From Deltaproteobacteria bacterium (lineage in GTDB: Bacteria; Desulfobacterota; Desulfuromonadia; Geobacterales; Pseudopelobacteraceae), in contig JAJXWO010000001.1 in NCBI GenBank assembly GCA_021781535.1, forward strand, positions 202,426 to 266,425: a DNA stretch of 64,000 bases, in the 5' to 3' direction. A program made the translations under genes and the position numbers. Numbering within the stretch: position 1 is the stretch's first letter; each line of letters begins with the position of its first letter. Of this stretch, positions 28,061 to 36,119 are shown one piece after another. Under the pieces are notes generated by a model. That model was not told the origin of the DNA. It did no database searches and was given only the letters and a program-made list of their open reading frames with translations.

Positions 28061-28459
28061 ATGACCCAACCATCCAGAAAAGTTCTTATTGTCGATGATG
28101 ATCCGTTTTTTTTGAAAGTTCTGACCGATAATTTCAGTGACAATGGCTTTACCGTAATCAATGCCAATGACGGTATTGAAGGGGTAAAGGCATTTCTTGA
28201 AACGCTCCCCGATGTCGTAATTTCTGATCTGGTTATGCCGCGTATGGGGGGCGTCAGTACTTGTATGGAGATCAGCCGGCTGGCAGGTGATACTCCCCCT
28301 GTTATAGTGCTCTTGACATCGATGTTTCAGGAATCACCCCATGAGCATGATGCAGCTGAAATGGGTGCCAAAATTCACATCCCCAAGTCCACCCGCCCGG
28401 TGGATATTGTCATTATCGTCGAGCAGCTTCTGGAGCGCGAAAAGTACCTGAAGAACTGA
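28061..28459 (+). CDS. single-domain response regulator
   Basis: 132 residues from ATG 28061; an in-frame GTG at 28010 would add 17 residues but neither has a strong SD. Receiver features: VLIVDDDPFF, ISDLVMPRMGG (phosphoacceptor Asp), LLTSM (switch Thr) and HIPKSTRP (Lys). There is no output domain. The stop is 4 bp before the FAD oxidoreductase gene, so cotranscription is likely. Confidence 0.8.
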   Translation: MTQPSRKVLIVDDDPFFLKVLTDNFSDNGFTVINANDGIEGVKAFLETLPDVVISDLVMPRMGGVSTCMEISRLAGDTPPVIVLLTSMFQESPHEHDAAEMGAKIHIPKSTRPVDIVIIVEQLLEREKYLKN

Positions 28460-28463
28460 CGGC

Positions 28464-30038
28464 ATGCCTTTTATCTATCGAAACCTTTCCCTTGCTCCCT
28501 CTGAATCCGAAGAAACCCTCCCTGCCTTACTGGCCGGGAAACTTTCCATTCCGCCCCTATCATTGCACAATATCTGCATTATTCGTAAAGGGATTGACGC
28601 CCGAAAAAAACCACACATAAAAGTGGTCTACACACTTTCTTTTACTGTTGATGCTTCGACCAAATTACATGTCGGCGCTGATCCGGCGCTGGAATGGCAA
28701 GACGAAAAATCGGTTCCGGATCAAGCGCCGGTTCAGTCGTCCGCGCGCATTGTCATTGTCGGAAGCGGGCCGGCCGGCCTCTTTGCTGCACTGCGTCTGG
28801 CGGAGTATGGATTGAAGGCGGTGATCATCGAGCGCGGAGAACCTGTGGAACAACGTGCGTTGTCCGTGCAACGTTTTTGGAAAGACGGGGTGCTTGATCC
28901 TGAATCCAATGTTCAATTCGGTGAAGGTGGGGCCGGAACTTTTTCCGACGGCAAGCTTACGTGCCGCTCCAAGGATCAGATGGTACCGTGGGTGCTGGAT
29001 CGATTAGCCGCTTTTGGTGCCCAGCCAGAGGTGCGCTATCTGGCCAAACCGCACATTGGCACAGACCGGTTGAGGGCGGTAGTCAGTTCAATCCGGCGGA
29101 GTCTTCTTGAGAAAGGCTTTTCCGTCCGGTTCGGGTGCCGTATGACTGGCATGAACATCACCAATGGTCAGATTAAAGCAGTGACTCTGAATGGCGTGGA
29201 AGAAATTCCGTGTGATTATTTGATTCTGGCCAGCGGACATAGCGCGCGGGATACGTATGAGCTCTTGGAACAACTGAACGTGCCGTTGCAGCGTAAACCA
29301 TTTGCAATGGGTCTCAGGGTTGAACATCCACAGGAACTGATAAACAGAATCCAGTATGGCATTCAGAAACCGCCAAATCTGCCGGCCGCTGACTATGCTG
29401 TGGCCTGGAACAACAGTTCCACCGGGCGCAGCGCCTATTCCTTCTGTATGTGCCCGGGAGGAGTGGTGGTTGGTGGAGCATCAGAGGCGGGAGGAGTCGT
29501 TACCAACGGCATGAGCGGCCAATTGCGCAATTCTCCCTACGCTAACAGTGCCTTGGTGGTCAATGTGCGGGAAGAAGACTTTGACGGCCCCGGTCCTCTG
29601 GCAGGGGTGCGTCTCCAGCGCAGATGGGAGCAACGGGCATTTGAACGCGGTGGCGGGGGATACCGCGCACCTGCTCAGAACCTGCTCGATTTTTTGCGTC
29701 TTCCGGGGAAAGGGGCTGCACGGACGAGCTATCGTCCCGGTATTGCCGAGACGGAGCTTGATTCTGTGCTGCCACCTTTTGTTATTGATACATTACGGGA
29801 AGGGATAATCGATTTTGGACGAAAGCTGAGGGGGTTTATAACTTCCGAGGCGACACTGATCGGCATCGAGTCCCGCACTTCATCTCCGGTGCGCATTCTG
29901 CGCGACAGCAGTTTTGAATCTGTTGGCGTCAAAGGATTGTACCCTGCCGGTGAAGGTGCTGGGTATGCCGGAGGAATCATGAGTTCTGCCGTGGATGGCA
30001 TCAAAGTCGCCGATTGTATTGCAGGGCGGCTGAAATAA
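28464..30038 (+). CDS. FAD-dependent oxidoreductase (COG2509-type)
   Basis: 524 residues. After an ~85-residue N-terminal domain, the FAD-binding Rossmann motif reads IVIVGSGPAGLFAALRLAEYGLKAVIIERG (near residue 95-125). Later family motifs include NVQFGEGGAGTFSDGKL and the C-terminal GLYPAGEGAGYAGGIMSSAVDGIKVAD, which closes the FAD site. This matches the uncharacterised NAD(FAD)-utilising dehydrogenase group, whose substrate is unknown. Its TAA stop directly abuts the stop of the opposing M16 gene, leaving no spacer. Confidence 0.85.
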   Translation: MPFIYRNLSLAPSESEETLPALLAGKLSIPPLSLHNICIIRKGIDARKKPHIKVVYTLSFTVDASTKLHVGADPALEWQDEKSVPDQAPVQSSARIVIVGSGPAGLFAALRLAEYGLKAVIIERGEPVEQRALSVQRFWKDGVLDPESNVQFGEGGAGTFSDGKLTCRSKDQMVPWVLDRLAAFGAQPEVRYLAKPHIGTDRLRAVVSSIRRSLLEKGFSVRFGCRMTGMNITNGQIKAVTLNGVEEIPCDYLILASGHSARDTYELLEQLNVPLQRKPFAMGLRVEHPQELINRIQYGIQKPPNLPAADYAVAWNNSSTGRSAYSFCMCPGGVVVGGASEAGGVVTNGMSGQLRNSPYANSALVVNVREEDFDGPGPLAGVRLQRRWEQRAFERGGGGYRAPAQNLLDFLRLPGKGAARTSYRPGIAETELDSVLPPFVIDTLREGIIDFGRKLRGFITSEATLIGIESRTSSPVRILRDSSFESVGVKGLYPAGEGAGYAGGIMSSAVDGIKVADCIAGRLK

Positions 30039-31484
30039 CTACCGTTTCACCTCATGTGGAATATTCAGTTTCAAATCGAGTGCCTGCACATCACCCAGCG
30101 TTGAAAGCGGCTGGTCGAACTGTGCCGCATCACCTATAACCACCAGTTTGAGCGCTTCCGGGTGCAGGTATTTACGTGCTGCGTTCAATATATCTGTTTT
30201 TGTTACCTTGGCAATGTTGTTACGATACTGTTCAAGGTAGCCGTCAGGGTAACCATAATATTCGAGCCGGGCACGCTGGTCAACTATCGAAGCCGGGCTG
30301 GTAAAGGCGAATATGAACGAGTTGATGATGTATTCCCGGGCGGCATTCAGTTCTCCGTCACTGACCGGATCTGTCGTCAGTTTGGCAATTATTTTTTTCA
30401 TCAGGTCGATCGCCTTGATTGTGGACCCGGCCTTGGTTTCCGTTTCGGCAATAAAGCTGCCGGTAAAACGGCGACCGATGTCGAAGTGACTGCCAACATT
30501 GTACGCCAGGCCCTGATTGGTGCGAATTTCCATCATCAGCCGTGAGGTAAAGCTTCCCCCAAGAATATAGTCAAGAAGACGCACGGCATAAATATCAGGA
30601 GAGTCTTTCGTTAATCCCAGATGTCCCATGCGGATGACCGTCTGATTGACGTCCTTTTTCCCATAGAGAACTTCACTCTTATACAGAGCTTGCGGCTGGG
30701 ATATCTTCGGCAAAATCAAAACAGTACGTCCCTTTTCCGGTTTGAAAATCGCATTCAGTTCTTTTAGTAGCGCAGTCTGATCAAAGTCGCCTGATATTGA
30801 TAGGATCATATTATCAGTCCGGAAATAGCGATGATGAAAATCAATGAGATCCTGGCGGGAGATAGCGTTGATTGACGCAAATGTCGCGGTTTCTCCCAGT
30901 GGATGACCGGCATAGATGGCCCGGTTGATCTCCCGGTCGGCAATTTCCTTGGGGTCGTCATTCTGACGCCGCACACTTTCAATCATTTGTCTGCGGGCAA
31001 TTTCAACCCGTTTATCATTGAAATCCGGGCGTAGGAGGACATCGCTGAAAATCTGCAGCGTACGGTTGAAATTTTTTTTCAGTGTCGTGAGAGAGACCGT
31101 TCCCATATCGCTGCCGATTCTGCTCTCGACAGCCGACGCCATGAATTCCAGTTCGTCATCTATCTGATCCGGCGCCATGCCACCTGCGCCTCCACTGCGC
31201 ATAACGCTGCCCGCCATGCTGGACAGTCCGGATTTTTCGGCTGGTTCATAGACTGACCCGGCCCGTACCATGGCGGTCACATTGATGATCGGGAGTTCGG
31301 TGTCGCGCAGCAGATAAACCGGCATTCCGCATTCCAGAACCACCCGTTCCGCTGTGGGGATCTGAAAGTGCAATGCGGGAAATTTCATGGTTCGAGGGTT
31401 TGCCGGAGGCTGTTCCTGTTCCGCAGCGCAAGCCGGCGCGATTAACGTGAAGATGAAACAGATGGAAATAATAAGTTGTCTCAT
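30039..31484 (-). CDS. M16-family peptidase homologue without HXXEH (non-catalytic partner)
   Basis: 481 residues with a signal peptide ending near ACAA. The M16 (pitrilysin/insulinase) fold is recognisable (MVRAGSVYEPAEKSGLSSMAGSVMRSGG at the N-terminus, GGSFTSRLMMEIRTNQGLAYNVGSHFD in the C-terminal half), but the zinc motif HXXEH is absent where it should follow the EKSGLS segment. It overlaps the catalytic M16 gene upstream by 4 nt. Paired active/inactive M16 subunits are known, so a periplasmic heterodimer is likely. Confidence 0.85.
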   Translation of the reverse strand: MRQLIISICFIFTLIAPACAAEQEQPPANPRTMKFPALHFQIPTAERVVLECGMPVYLLRDTELPIINVTAMVRAGSVYEPAEKSGLSSMAGSVMRSGGAGGMAPDQIDDELEFMASAVESRIGSDMGTVSLTTLKKNFNRTLQIFSDVLLRPDFNDKRVEIARRQMIESVRRQNDDPKEIADREINRAIYAGHPLGETATFASINAISRQDLIDFHHRYFRTDNMILSISGDFDQTALLKELNAIFKPEKGRTVLILPKISQPQALYKSEVLYGKKDVNQTVIRMGHLGLTKDSPDIYAVRLLDYILGGSFTSRLMMEIRTNQGLAYNVGSHFDIGRRFTGSFIAETETKAGSTIKAIDLMKKIIAKLTTDPVSDGELNAAREYIINSFIFAFTSPASIVDQRARLEYYGYPDGYLEQYRNNIAKVTKTDILNAARKYLHPEALKLVVIGDAAQFDQPLSTLGDVQALDLKLNIPHEVKR

Positions 31485-32965
31485 TTGTCACCGCCCTTTT
31501 TTGTGATAAAGCCGACGGTACGGTTCTCACGGGTGAAGTAGGTGGCGGCCACCCGCATGATATCAGCGGGAGTGACCGTGGCTATTTTACCGCGCTGTTT
31601 GATCATATAACGCCAACTGCCGGTTGTCGCTTCATACTCGGTCAGGTTACGTGCGAGTCCGCCGTTGGTACCCATCCTGCGTGCCTCCTCGTACTCAATT
31701 TTATTAAGGATACGGTGCAGATCATGTTCGGAAACCGGCGTCGTTTTCAGCAGGTCCAGCTCGGCCAGAATTCCCTCTTCGACCTCTTTTACCGTATGAG
31801 GCGCACGCGGATTGGCGCTTACAACGAACAGGCTTGGATAACGGTGTCCCGGAGCATCAAATGCCCCGATATCGGAGACGATCTGTTTTTCAATTACCAG
31901 TTTTTTATATAAGCGTGAGGTACGGCCATTACTCAGAATCATGCTGATTACGTCAAAAACATAGTCATCCGGAGTGCCGATTGCCGGTTTGTGAAATCCA
32001 ATCATCAAGGTTGGTTCCGCATCGGCTATCAATTCTATACTCCGTTCCCCCGACTGACTCGGCTCAACGTCGGTGACCGGCGGCAGCACTTTTCCCGGTT
32101 TGATCGCTCCAAAATATCGCTCGACCATGGCAATCGTCTTTTTGGAGTCAATATCTCCGACAATGGCAACGATGGCATTATTCGGCGCATAGTAGCTGTG
32201 AAAAAACCGTTCGGCCTTGGTGCGGGTCAGATTCTCAATGTCGGTTTTCCAGCCGATTGTCGGATGACCGTAAGGGTGAGTCAGGAAGCTGGAGGCCACA
32301 AACGTTTCCCATAGCTTGCTCTCCGGGTCAGCGTCATACGATCTGCGCCGCTCCTCCATCACTACCGAACGCTCGGAGTAGAACTCTCTGAGGACCGCAT
32401 GCTGCAGGCGGTCTGATTCGATTGCTGCCCACAGTTCAAGTTTGTTGGCCGGCAGACTGATCATATATGTGGTGCCGTCGCGGCTGGTATAGGCGTTATA
32501 GCCGGTGCCTCCATTTTTCGAATACAGTTCGAAAAATTCATCCTTGATGACATATTTTGACGCAGCTGCTTCCAGAGTGGTCAGCTGTTTCTCAAGCAGC
32601 GCAATCTTTCCGTCATCACCCTTTTCACTCTTCGCTTTCTCGGCTGTTAATGCGAGGGCAACGTCCTCGATCTTATCAAGGATCGGTTTTTCTGCGGCAT
32701 AATTTGTAGTCCCGAGCGTGGTCGTTCCCTTGAAGAGCATATGCTCCAGCATATGGGCAATTCCGCGTTCATCGCTCCGTTCATCGACGCTGCCAACCTT
32801 GAACCGGATCCAGGCCGAGACCGTTGGTGACGTGTGCCGCTCAACCATCAGGAGTTTCATGCCATTTTTCATGGTGTGCTCGACAACCTTCTCATCGAGA
32901 GTCGCCGCATAAATCTGCGTAGAACATACGACCAAAAGCGTAATTACGAGCAGGATTCGCTTCAT
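31481..32965 (-). CDS. periplasmic M16 zinc peptidase (catalytic subunit)
   Basis: 494 residues with a signal peptide (LLVITLLVVCSTQIYAA). The inverted zinc motif is HMLEHMLFKG near residue 67, followed by downstream Glu residues in VVMEERRRSYDADP that can supply the third ligand. A C-terminal M16 domain includes SNGRTSRLYKKLV. An insert between the motif and the second part contains a charged helix (AEKAKSEKGDDGKIALLEKQL). It is next to mlaD and before its inactive partner, so envelope proteolysis is likely. Confidence 0.92.
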   Translation of the reverse strand: MKRILLVITLLVVCSTQIYAATLDEKVVEHTMKNGMKLLMVERHTSPTVSAWIRFKVGSVDERSDERGIAHMLEHMLFKGTTTLGTTNYAAEKPILDKIEDVALALTAEKAKSEKGDDGKIALLEKQLTTLEAAASKYVIKDEFFELYSKNGGTGYNAYTSRDGTTYMISLPANKLELWAAIESDRLQHAVLREFYSERSVVMEERRRSYDADPESKLWETFVASSFLTHPYGHPTIGWKTDIENLTRTKAERFFHSYYAPNNAIVAIVGDIDSKKTIAMVERYFGAIKPGKVLPPVTDVEPSQSGERSIELIADAEPTLMIGFHKPAIGTPDDYVFDVISMILSNGRTSRLYKKLVIEKQIVSDIGAFDAPGHRYPSLFVVSANPRAPHTVKEVEEGILAELDLLKTTPVSEHDLHRILNKIEYEEARRMGTNGGLARNLTEYEATTGSWRYMIKQRGKIATVTPADIMRVAATYFTRENRTVGFITKKGGDK

Positions 32966-32977
32966 ATTCCGTACTCC

Positions 32978-34060
32978 CTAAAATACCGAAAATTTGATGT
33001 ACTTCCGTGGATTTTCCTTGAAATCTTTTACCAGCGCATCCAGATCATCGACCATTTTGTCCATTTTGTTATAGAGCGCTTTGTCGTTGACCAGCTTGCC
33101 CGCAGTCCCGTCACCCGCCTTGACTTTTACAGTCACATCTTCGATCGCTTTAACCGATGATTCAGCCCTGGTGAGGAGCGAAATGCCCTTGTCATAGAAT
33201 TCCCGATCGTTCAGCAGCAGGCCAATTGTGCCCTCTTTAGACATGATTTTTTTATTCAGATCACGGACCTCATCGGCTGCTTGGTTACTCTTGTCAGCCA
33301 GAGCCGTTAGTTTCGTGTAGAGTGACTTGTCATAGATCAATTTATTAAGCGTCCCGTCAGAAGACTGAATATCCTGCAAAGTACGGTCGGCACGGTTAAG
33401 AATGCTGATCAACTTGTTGTACGGTGCCGGATCGCGGTTGAGCTTGCCAAGAGTCCCGTCACCGTGGTTAATGGTGCCTACCAGATTTTTCATTTCAATA
33501 GTCAGGCGTGCAATATTGTTGTAAAGCGTCTCGTCCTTGTTAAGTTTACCCAGGGTCCCTTTCCCCTGATTGATATTGTCAATGATTCCGTTAACCTTAT
33601 CAAAAACAGTGCCGGCCTTCTGTATGACATCATCCAGTATTACGGCAGGTGTCCCTTGGACTACGGTCGGGGGCGTGTCGGAATAATGTTTTGAGGGGAG
33701 AATGTCGACATACTTTTCCCCCATCAGCCCACGGGTCTTGATCGTTATTTCCGAATCAGGACCGATTTTCTTCAAAGCATCTTTATCAACTTCAATATCG
33801 ATACTGACCTCATTACTGTGCTTCGGATCGGCAAAAAGGATGTTAGTGACAAGACCAACGTCTACGCCGGCCAGCCACACCGGAGCACCGACTTTCAGGC
33901 CGACAACATCGCTCATGACAATTCTCATGGCTCCTTTGGCGACAAACATTTTTGTTTTCTGTCCCATCAGCAGAACCCCGGCGGCAAAAATAATCAGCGC
34001 CAGAAGGATAAAAATACCTCCGCGTACCTGAGCCCAGCCGATCTGATTACTTCGTTTCAT
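32978..34060 (-). CDS. mlaD: MlaD/MCE-family lipid transport protein with C-terminal repeats
   Basis: 360 residues. An N-terminal membrane helix (GGIFILLALIIFAAGVLLM) is followed by the MCE domain (SDVVGLKVGAPVWLAGVDVGLV, ITIKTRGLMGEKYVDI). From residue ~165 to the end there are five repeats of a GTLGKLNxDxxLYNKL motif separated by helical segments. MCE proteins bind phospholipids and bridge inner and outer membranes. The repeats probably form a long helical extension. It lies after mlaF in the same run. Confidence 0.88.
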   Translation of the reverse strand: MKRSNQIGWAQVRGGIFILLALIIFAAGVLLMGQKTKMFVAKGAMRIVMSDVVGLKVGAPVWLAGVDVGLVTNILFADPKHSNEVSIDIEVDKDALKKIGPDSEITIKTRGLMGEKYVDILPSKHYSDTPPTVVQGTPAVILDDVIQKAGTVFDKVNGIIDNINQGKGTLGKLNKDETLYNNIARLTIEMKNLVGTINHGDGTLGKLNRDPAPYNKLISILNRADRTLQDIQSSDGTLNKLIYDKSLYTKLTALADKSNQAADEVRDLNKKIMSKEGTIGLLLNDREFYDKGISLLTRAESSVKAIEDVTVKVKAGDGTAGKLVNDKALYNKMDKMVDDLDALVKDFKENPRKYIKFSVF

Positions 34061-34106
34061 GTTGATTCCACCTGTCCCTGTTGTTTTGCGCTGATGGGTT
34101 CGAATA

Positions 34107-34859
34107 TCATACGAACAGCGACCTCTCCGTCGGGGCCAGAAACTCGACCACTTCGGGAATGGTACTGCACCTCATCTCCTCTTCACTTCCTTCAAACAGC
34201 ATATGGGCGTCATGCAGAAAGGTGAAACGCTGAGACGTTGCAAATGCGGTTGCCAGATCATGAGTGACCATCAGGGTAGTTTTACCTTCGGCCTGCAGGC
34301 GTTGCATCAAAGTGCAAATATTATAGACTCCTATCGGATCGAGTCCGGTGGTCGGTTCGTCAAAGAAAATGTAATCAGGGTCTGCTGCCAGAGCGCGAGC
34401 GATAGCAACACGTTTCTTCATGCCGCCTGACAGTTCAGCCGGATACAGATCAAGAGCCGCTTCCACTCCGACAAAGCTGAGTTTTTCAAGCACGATCTTC
34501 GTAATTTCAGCTTGAGAAAGATGCCCCTCCTCGAACAGGCGATAGCCGACATTCTCGCCGACCGTCATTGAATCAAAAAGCGCCCCTCCCTGAAAAACAA
34601 TCGCGATTTGCTTGCGCTGCTGCATGAAGCCAGACTCAGGCAACCCGGTGATGCACAGATTGCCGATGGAAACCGTGCCGGAATCGGGTTCGAGAAGGCC
34701 GAGCAGTAACTTGAGAATGGTCGTTTTTCCGGCGCCGCTGATGCCCAAAATAGTGCGGTTGACGCCTCGATCCAGTTGAAAGTCAAAATTCTCCAGGATC
34801 CTGCGTCCTCCGACGGAATAACATACCTTTTCCATGCGGATTGAATCGTTTGAGATCAT
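34107..34859 (-). CDS. mlaF: Mla-type ABC transporter ATP-binding protein
   Basis: 250 residues from ATG 34859, which overlaps the stop of the EVE gene. Walker A is GISGAGKTT, the signature is [15 protein letters not shown], and Walker B is IFFDEPTTGLDPIG. The signature form and the GLDPIG end are typical of MlaF/Ttg2A lipid-transport ATPases. It works with the MlaE permease and the MlaD protein encoded on either side. Confidence 0.92.
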   Translation of the reverse strand: MISNDSIRMEKVCYSVGGRRILENFDFQLDRGVNRTILGISGAGKTTILKLLLGLLEPDSGTVSIGNLCITGLPESGFMQQRKQIAIVFQGGALFDSMTVGENVGYRLFEEGHLSQAEITKIVLEKLSFVGVEAALDLYPAELSGGMKKRVAIARALAADPDYIFFDEPTTGLDPIGVYNICTLMQRLQAEGKTTLMVTHDLATAFATSQRFTFLHDAHMLFEGSEEEMRCSTIPEVVEFLAPTERSLFV

Positions 34860-35338
34860 TGCCCTCTCACGCCTCCCGGCATTCCACCCATGGCCAGAAT
34901 AATGTGCCACTCATGCTCCGTTACCGGTTGAATCGAAAGGCGGCTGCGTTTGACCAGCAGCATGTCCGCCAGCAGTGTGTTTTGTTTGATGCTCTCCAGG
35001 GCCACAATTTTTTTCAGCGGCGCAACATAGCGCAGATCAACCATATACCAGATCGGATTGACAGGGGAAGCTTTGGGATCGAAGTGCTCGGCGTTCGGAT
35101 TCAGCGCGGTTGTATCAGGGTAACCGTCCCGTACGACTTCTGCCAGGCCGACTACAGCAGGTTCAGCTATGTTGCTGTGATAGAACAGTACCTGATCGCC
35201 GATCCTGACCTGGTCACGCAGGAAATTGCGGGCCTGGAAGTTGCGCACCCCATCCCACGGTTCCGTCATATTAGGACGTTTTTTCAGGTCATCAAAGGAA
35301 AAACAGCCCGGTTCGGTTTTGAACAGCCAATGCGCCAT
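34856..35338 (-). CDS. EVE-domain protein
   Basis: 160 residues from ATG 35338, preceded by AGAGGA. The EVE fold (PUA-like) is clear: MAHWLFKTEPGCFSFDDL, then WDGVRNFQARNFLRD and VGDQVLFYHSN, with ALESIKQNTLLADMLLVKRSRLSIQPVTEHEW at the end. EVE domains bind modified bases in RNA or DNA. It is inserted between the permease (mlaE) and ATPase (mlaF) of a lipid transporter and overlaps mlaF by 4 nt. This is an unexpected position, with no obvious functional link. Confidence 0.88.
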   Translation of the reverse strand: MAHWLFKTEPGCFSFDDLKKRPNMTEPWDGVRNFQARNFLRDQVRIGDQVLFYHSNIAEPAVVGLAEVVRDGYPDTTALNPNAEHFDPKASPVNPIWYMVDLRYVAPLKKIVALESIKQNTLLADMLLVKRSRLSIQPVTEHEWHIILAMGGMPGGVRGQ

Positions 35339-35339
35339 G

Positions 35340-36113
35340 TTATCCTCTGAAAACGACAAAAATTTTTGCTATGAAGAAATCGCAGATGAGGATCAGAACC
35401 GAAGAAAGCACAACGGCCTTCTTTGCTGCTGCGCCGACTCCCTCTGCACCACCCTTGGTGTTGAGGCCAACGTAGCACCCGGTAATGGCAATAATTCCGC
35501 CGAACACCGCCGGTTTCACCACACCCTCGATCAGGTCCTGGAATACCATGAACTGGGGCAGCCCGCTGATGTACATGAGCGGATTGATCTGATAGCCGGC
35601 TGACATGATATAGCCGCCAAAGATAGAAACCATATCGGTCACGATCGTCAGGAGCGGCAGGGCCAGCAGCATGGCTTTGAGACGCGGTCCGACCAGGCGC
35701 TTGATAATATCGGTGCCTTCCACCCGCATCGCATCAACCTGCTCAGTCACCACCATTGTTCCCAATTCTGCGGTGATGGCCGATCCGACGCGACCTGCCA
35801 CCATCAGCGAAGCCAGAACCGGGCCAAGTTCCTTGATCATCGTCACTGCCACCATGCCGCCGACATAGCTGGTTGCTGCAAATGGCTTGAGCTGGATCAG
35901 TGACTGCAGCGCCATGACCATGCCGGAGAAAAGACCGGTCAGGATGCAAATGAACAGGGACGCAAATCCCAATTTGTCGAACTGGATGGCGAACTCGCGA
36001 TAGTAGAAGGGGCGTTGGAATATCCGTACAAAAGTACGCCCCGCAAGAGTGAAATAATTTTGCAGCTCGTAAAAAAAAGACAGCAGAACTTTGTCAATAG
36101 CCGCAGCAGTCAT
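35340..36113 (-). CDS. mlaE: Mla-type ABC transporter permease
   Basis: 257 residues with five or six membrane helices. The MlaE signatures are present: GMVMALQSLIQLKPFAATSYVGGMVAVTMIKELGPVLASLMVAGRVGSAITAELGTM and VTEQVDAMRV. It forms the inner-membrane part of the phospholipid transporter. The start is 6 bp after the lon stop, so lon and the mla genes are probably cotranscribed. Confidence 0.94.
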   Translation of the reverse strand: MTAAAIDKVLLSFFYELQNYFTLAGRTFVRIFQRPFYYREFAIQFDKLGFASLFICILTGLFSGMVMALQSLIQLKPFAATSYVGGMVAVTMIKELGPVLASLMVAGRVGSAITAELGTMVVTEQVDAMRVEGTDIIKRLVGPRLKAMLLALPLLTIVTDMVSIFGGYIMSAGYQINPLMYISGLPQFMVFQDLIEGVVKPAVFGGIIAITGCYVGLNTKGGAEGVGAAAKKAVVLSSVLILICDFFIAKIFVVFRG

Positions 36114-36119
36114 ATCCGG

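Noticed and set aside
32978..33570. Repeat array that could suggest CRISPR or tandem DNA repeats
   Set aside because: The repetition is at protein level in the MlaD C-terminus; the DNA copies differ and spacing varies.
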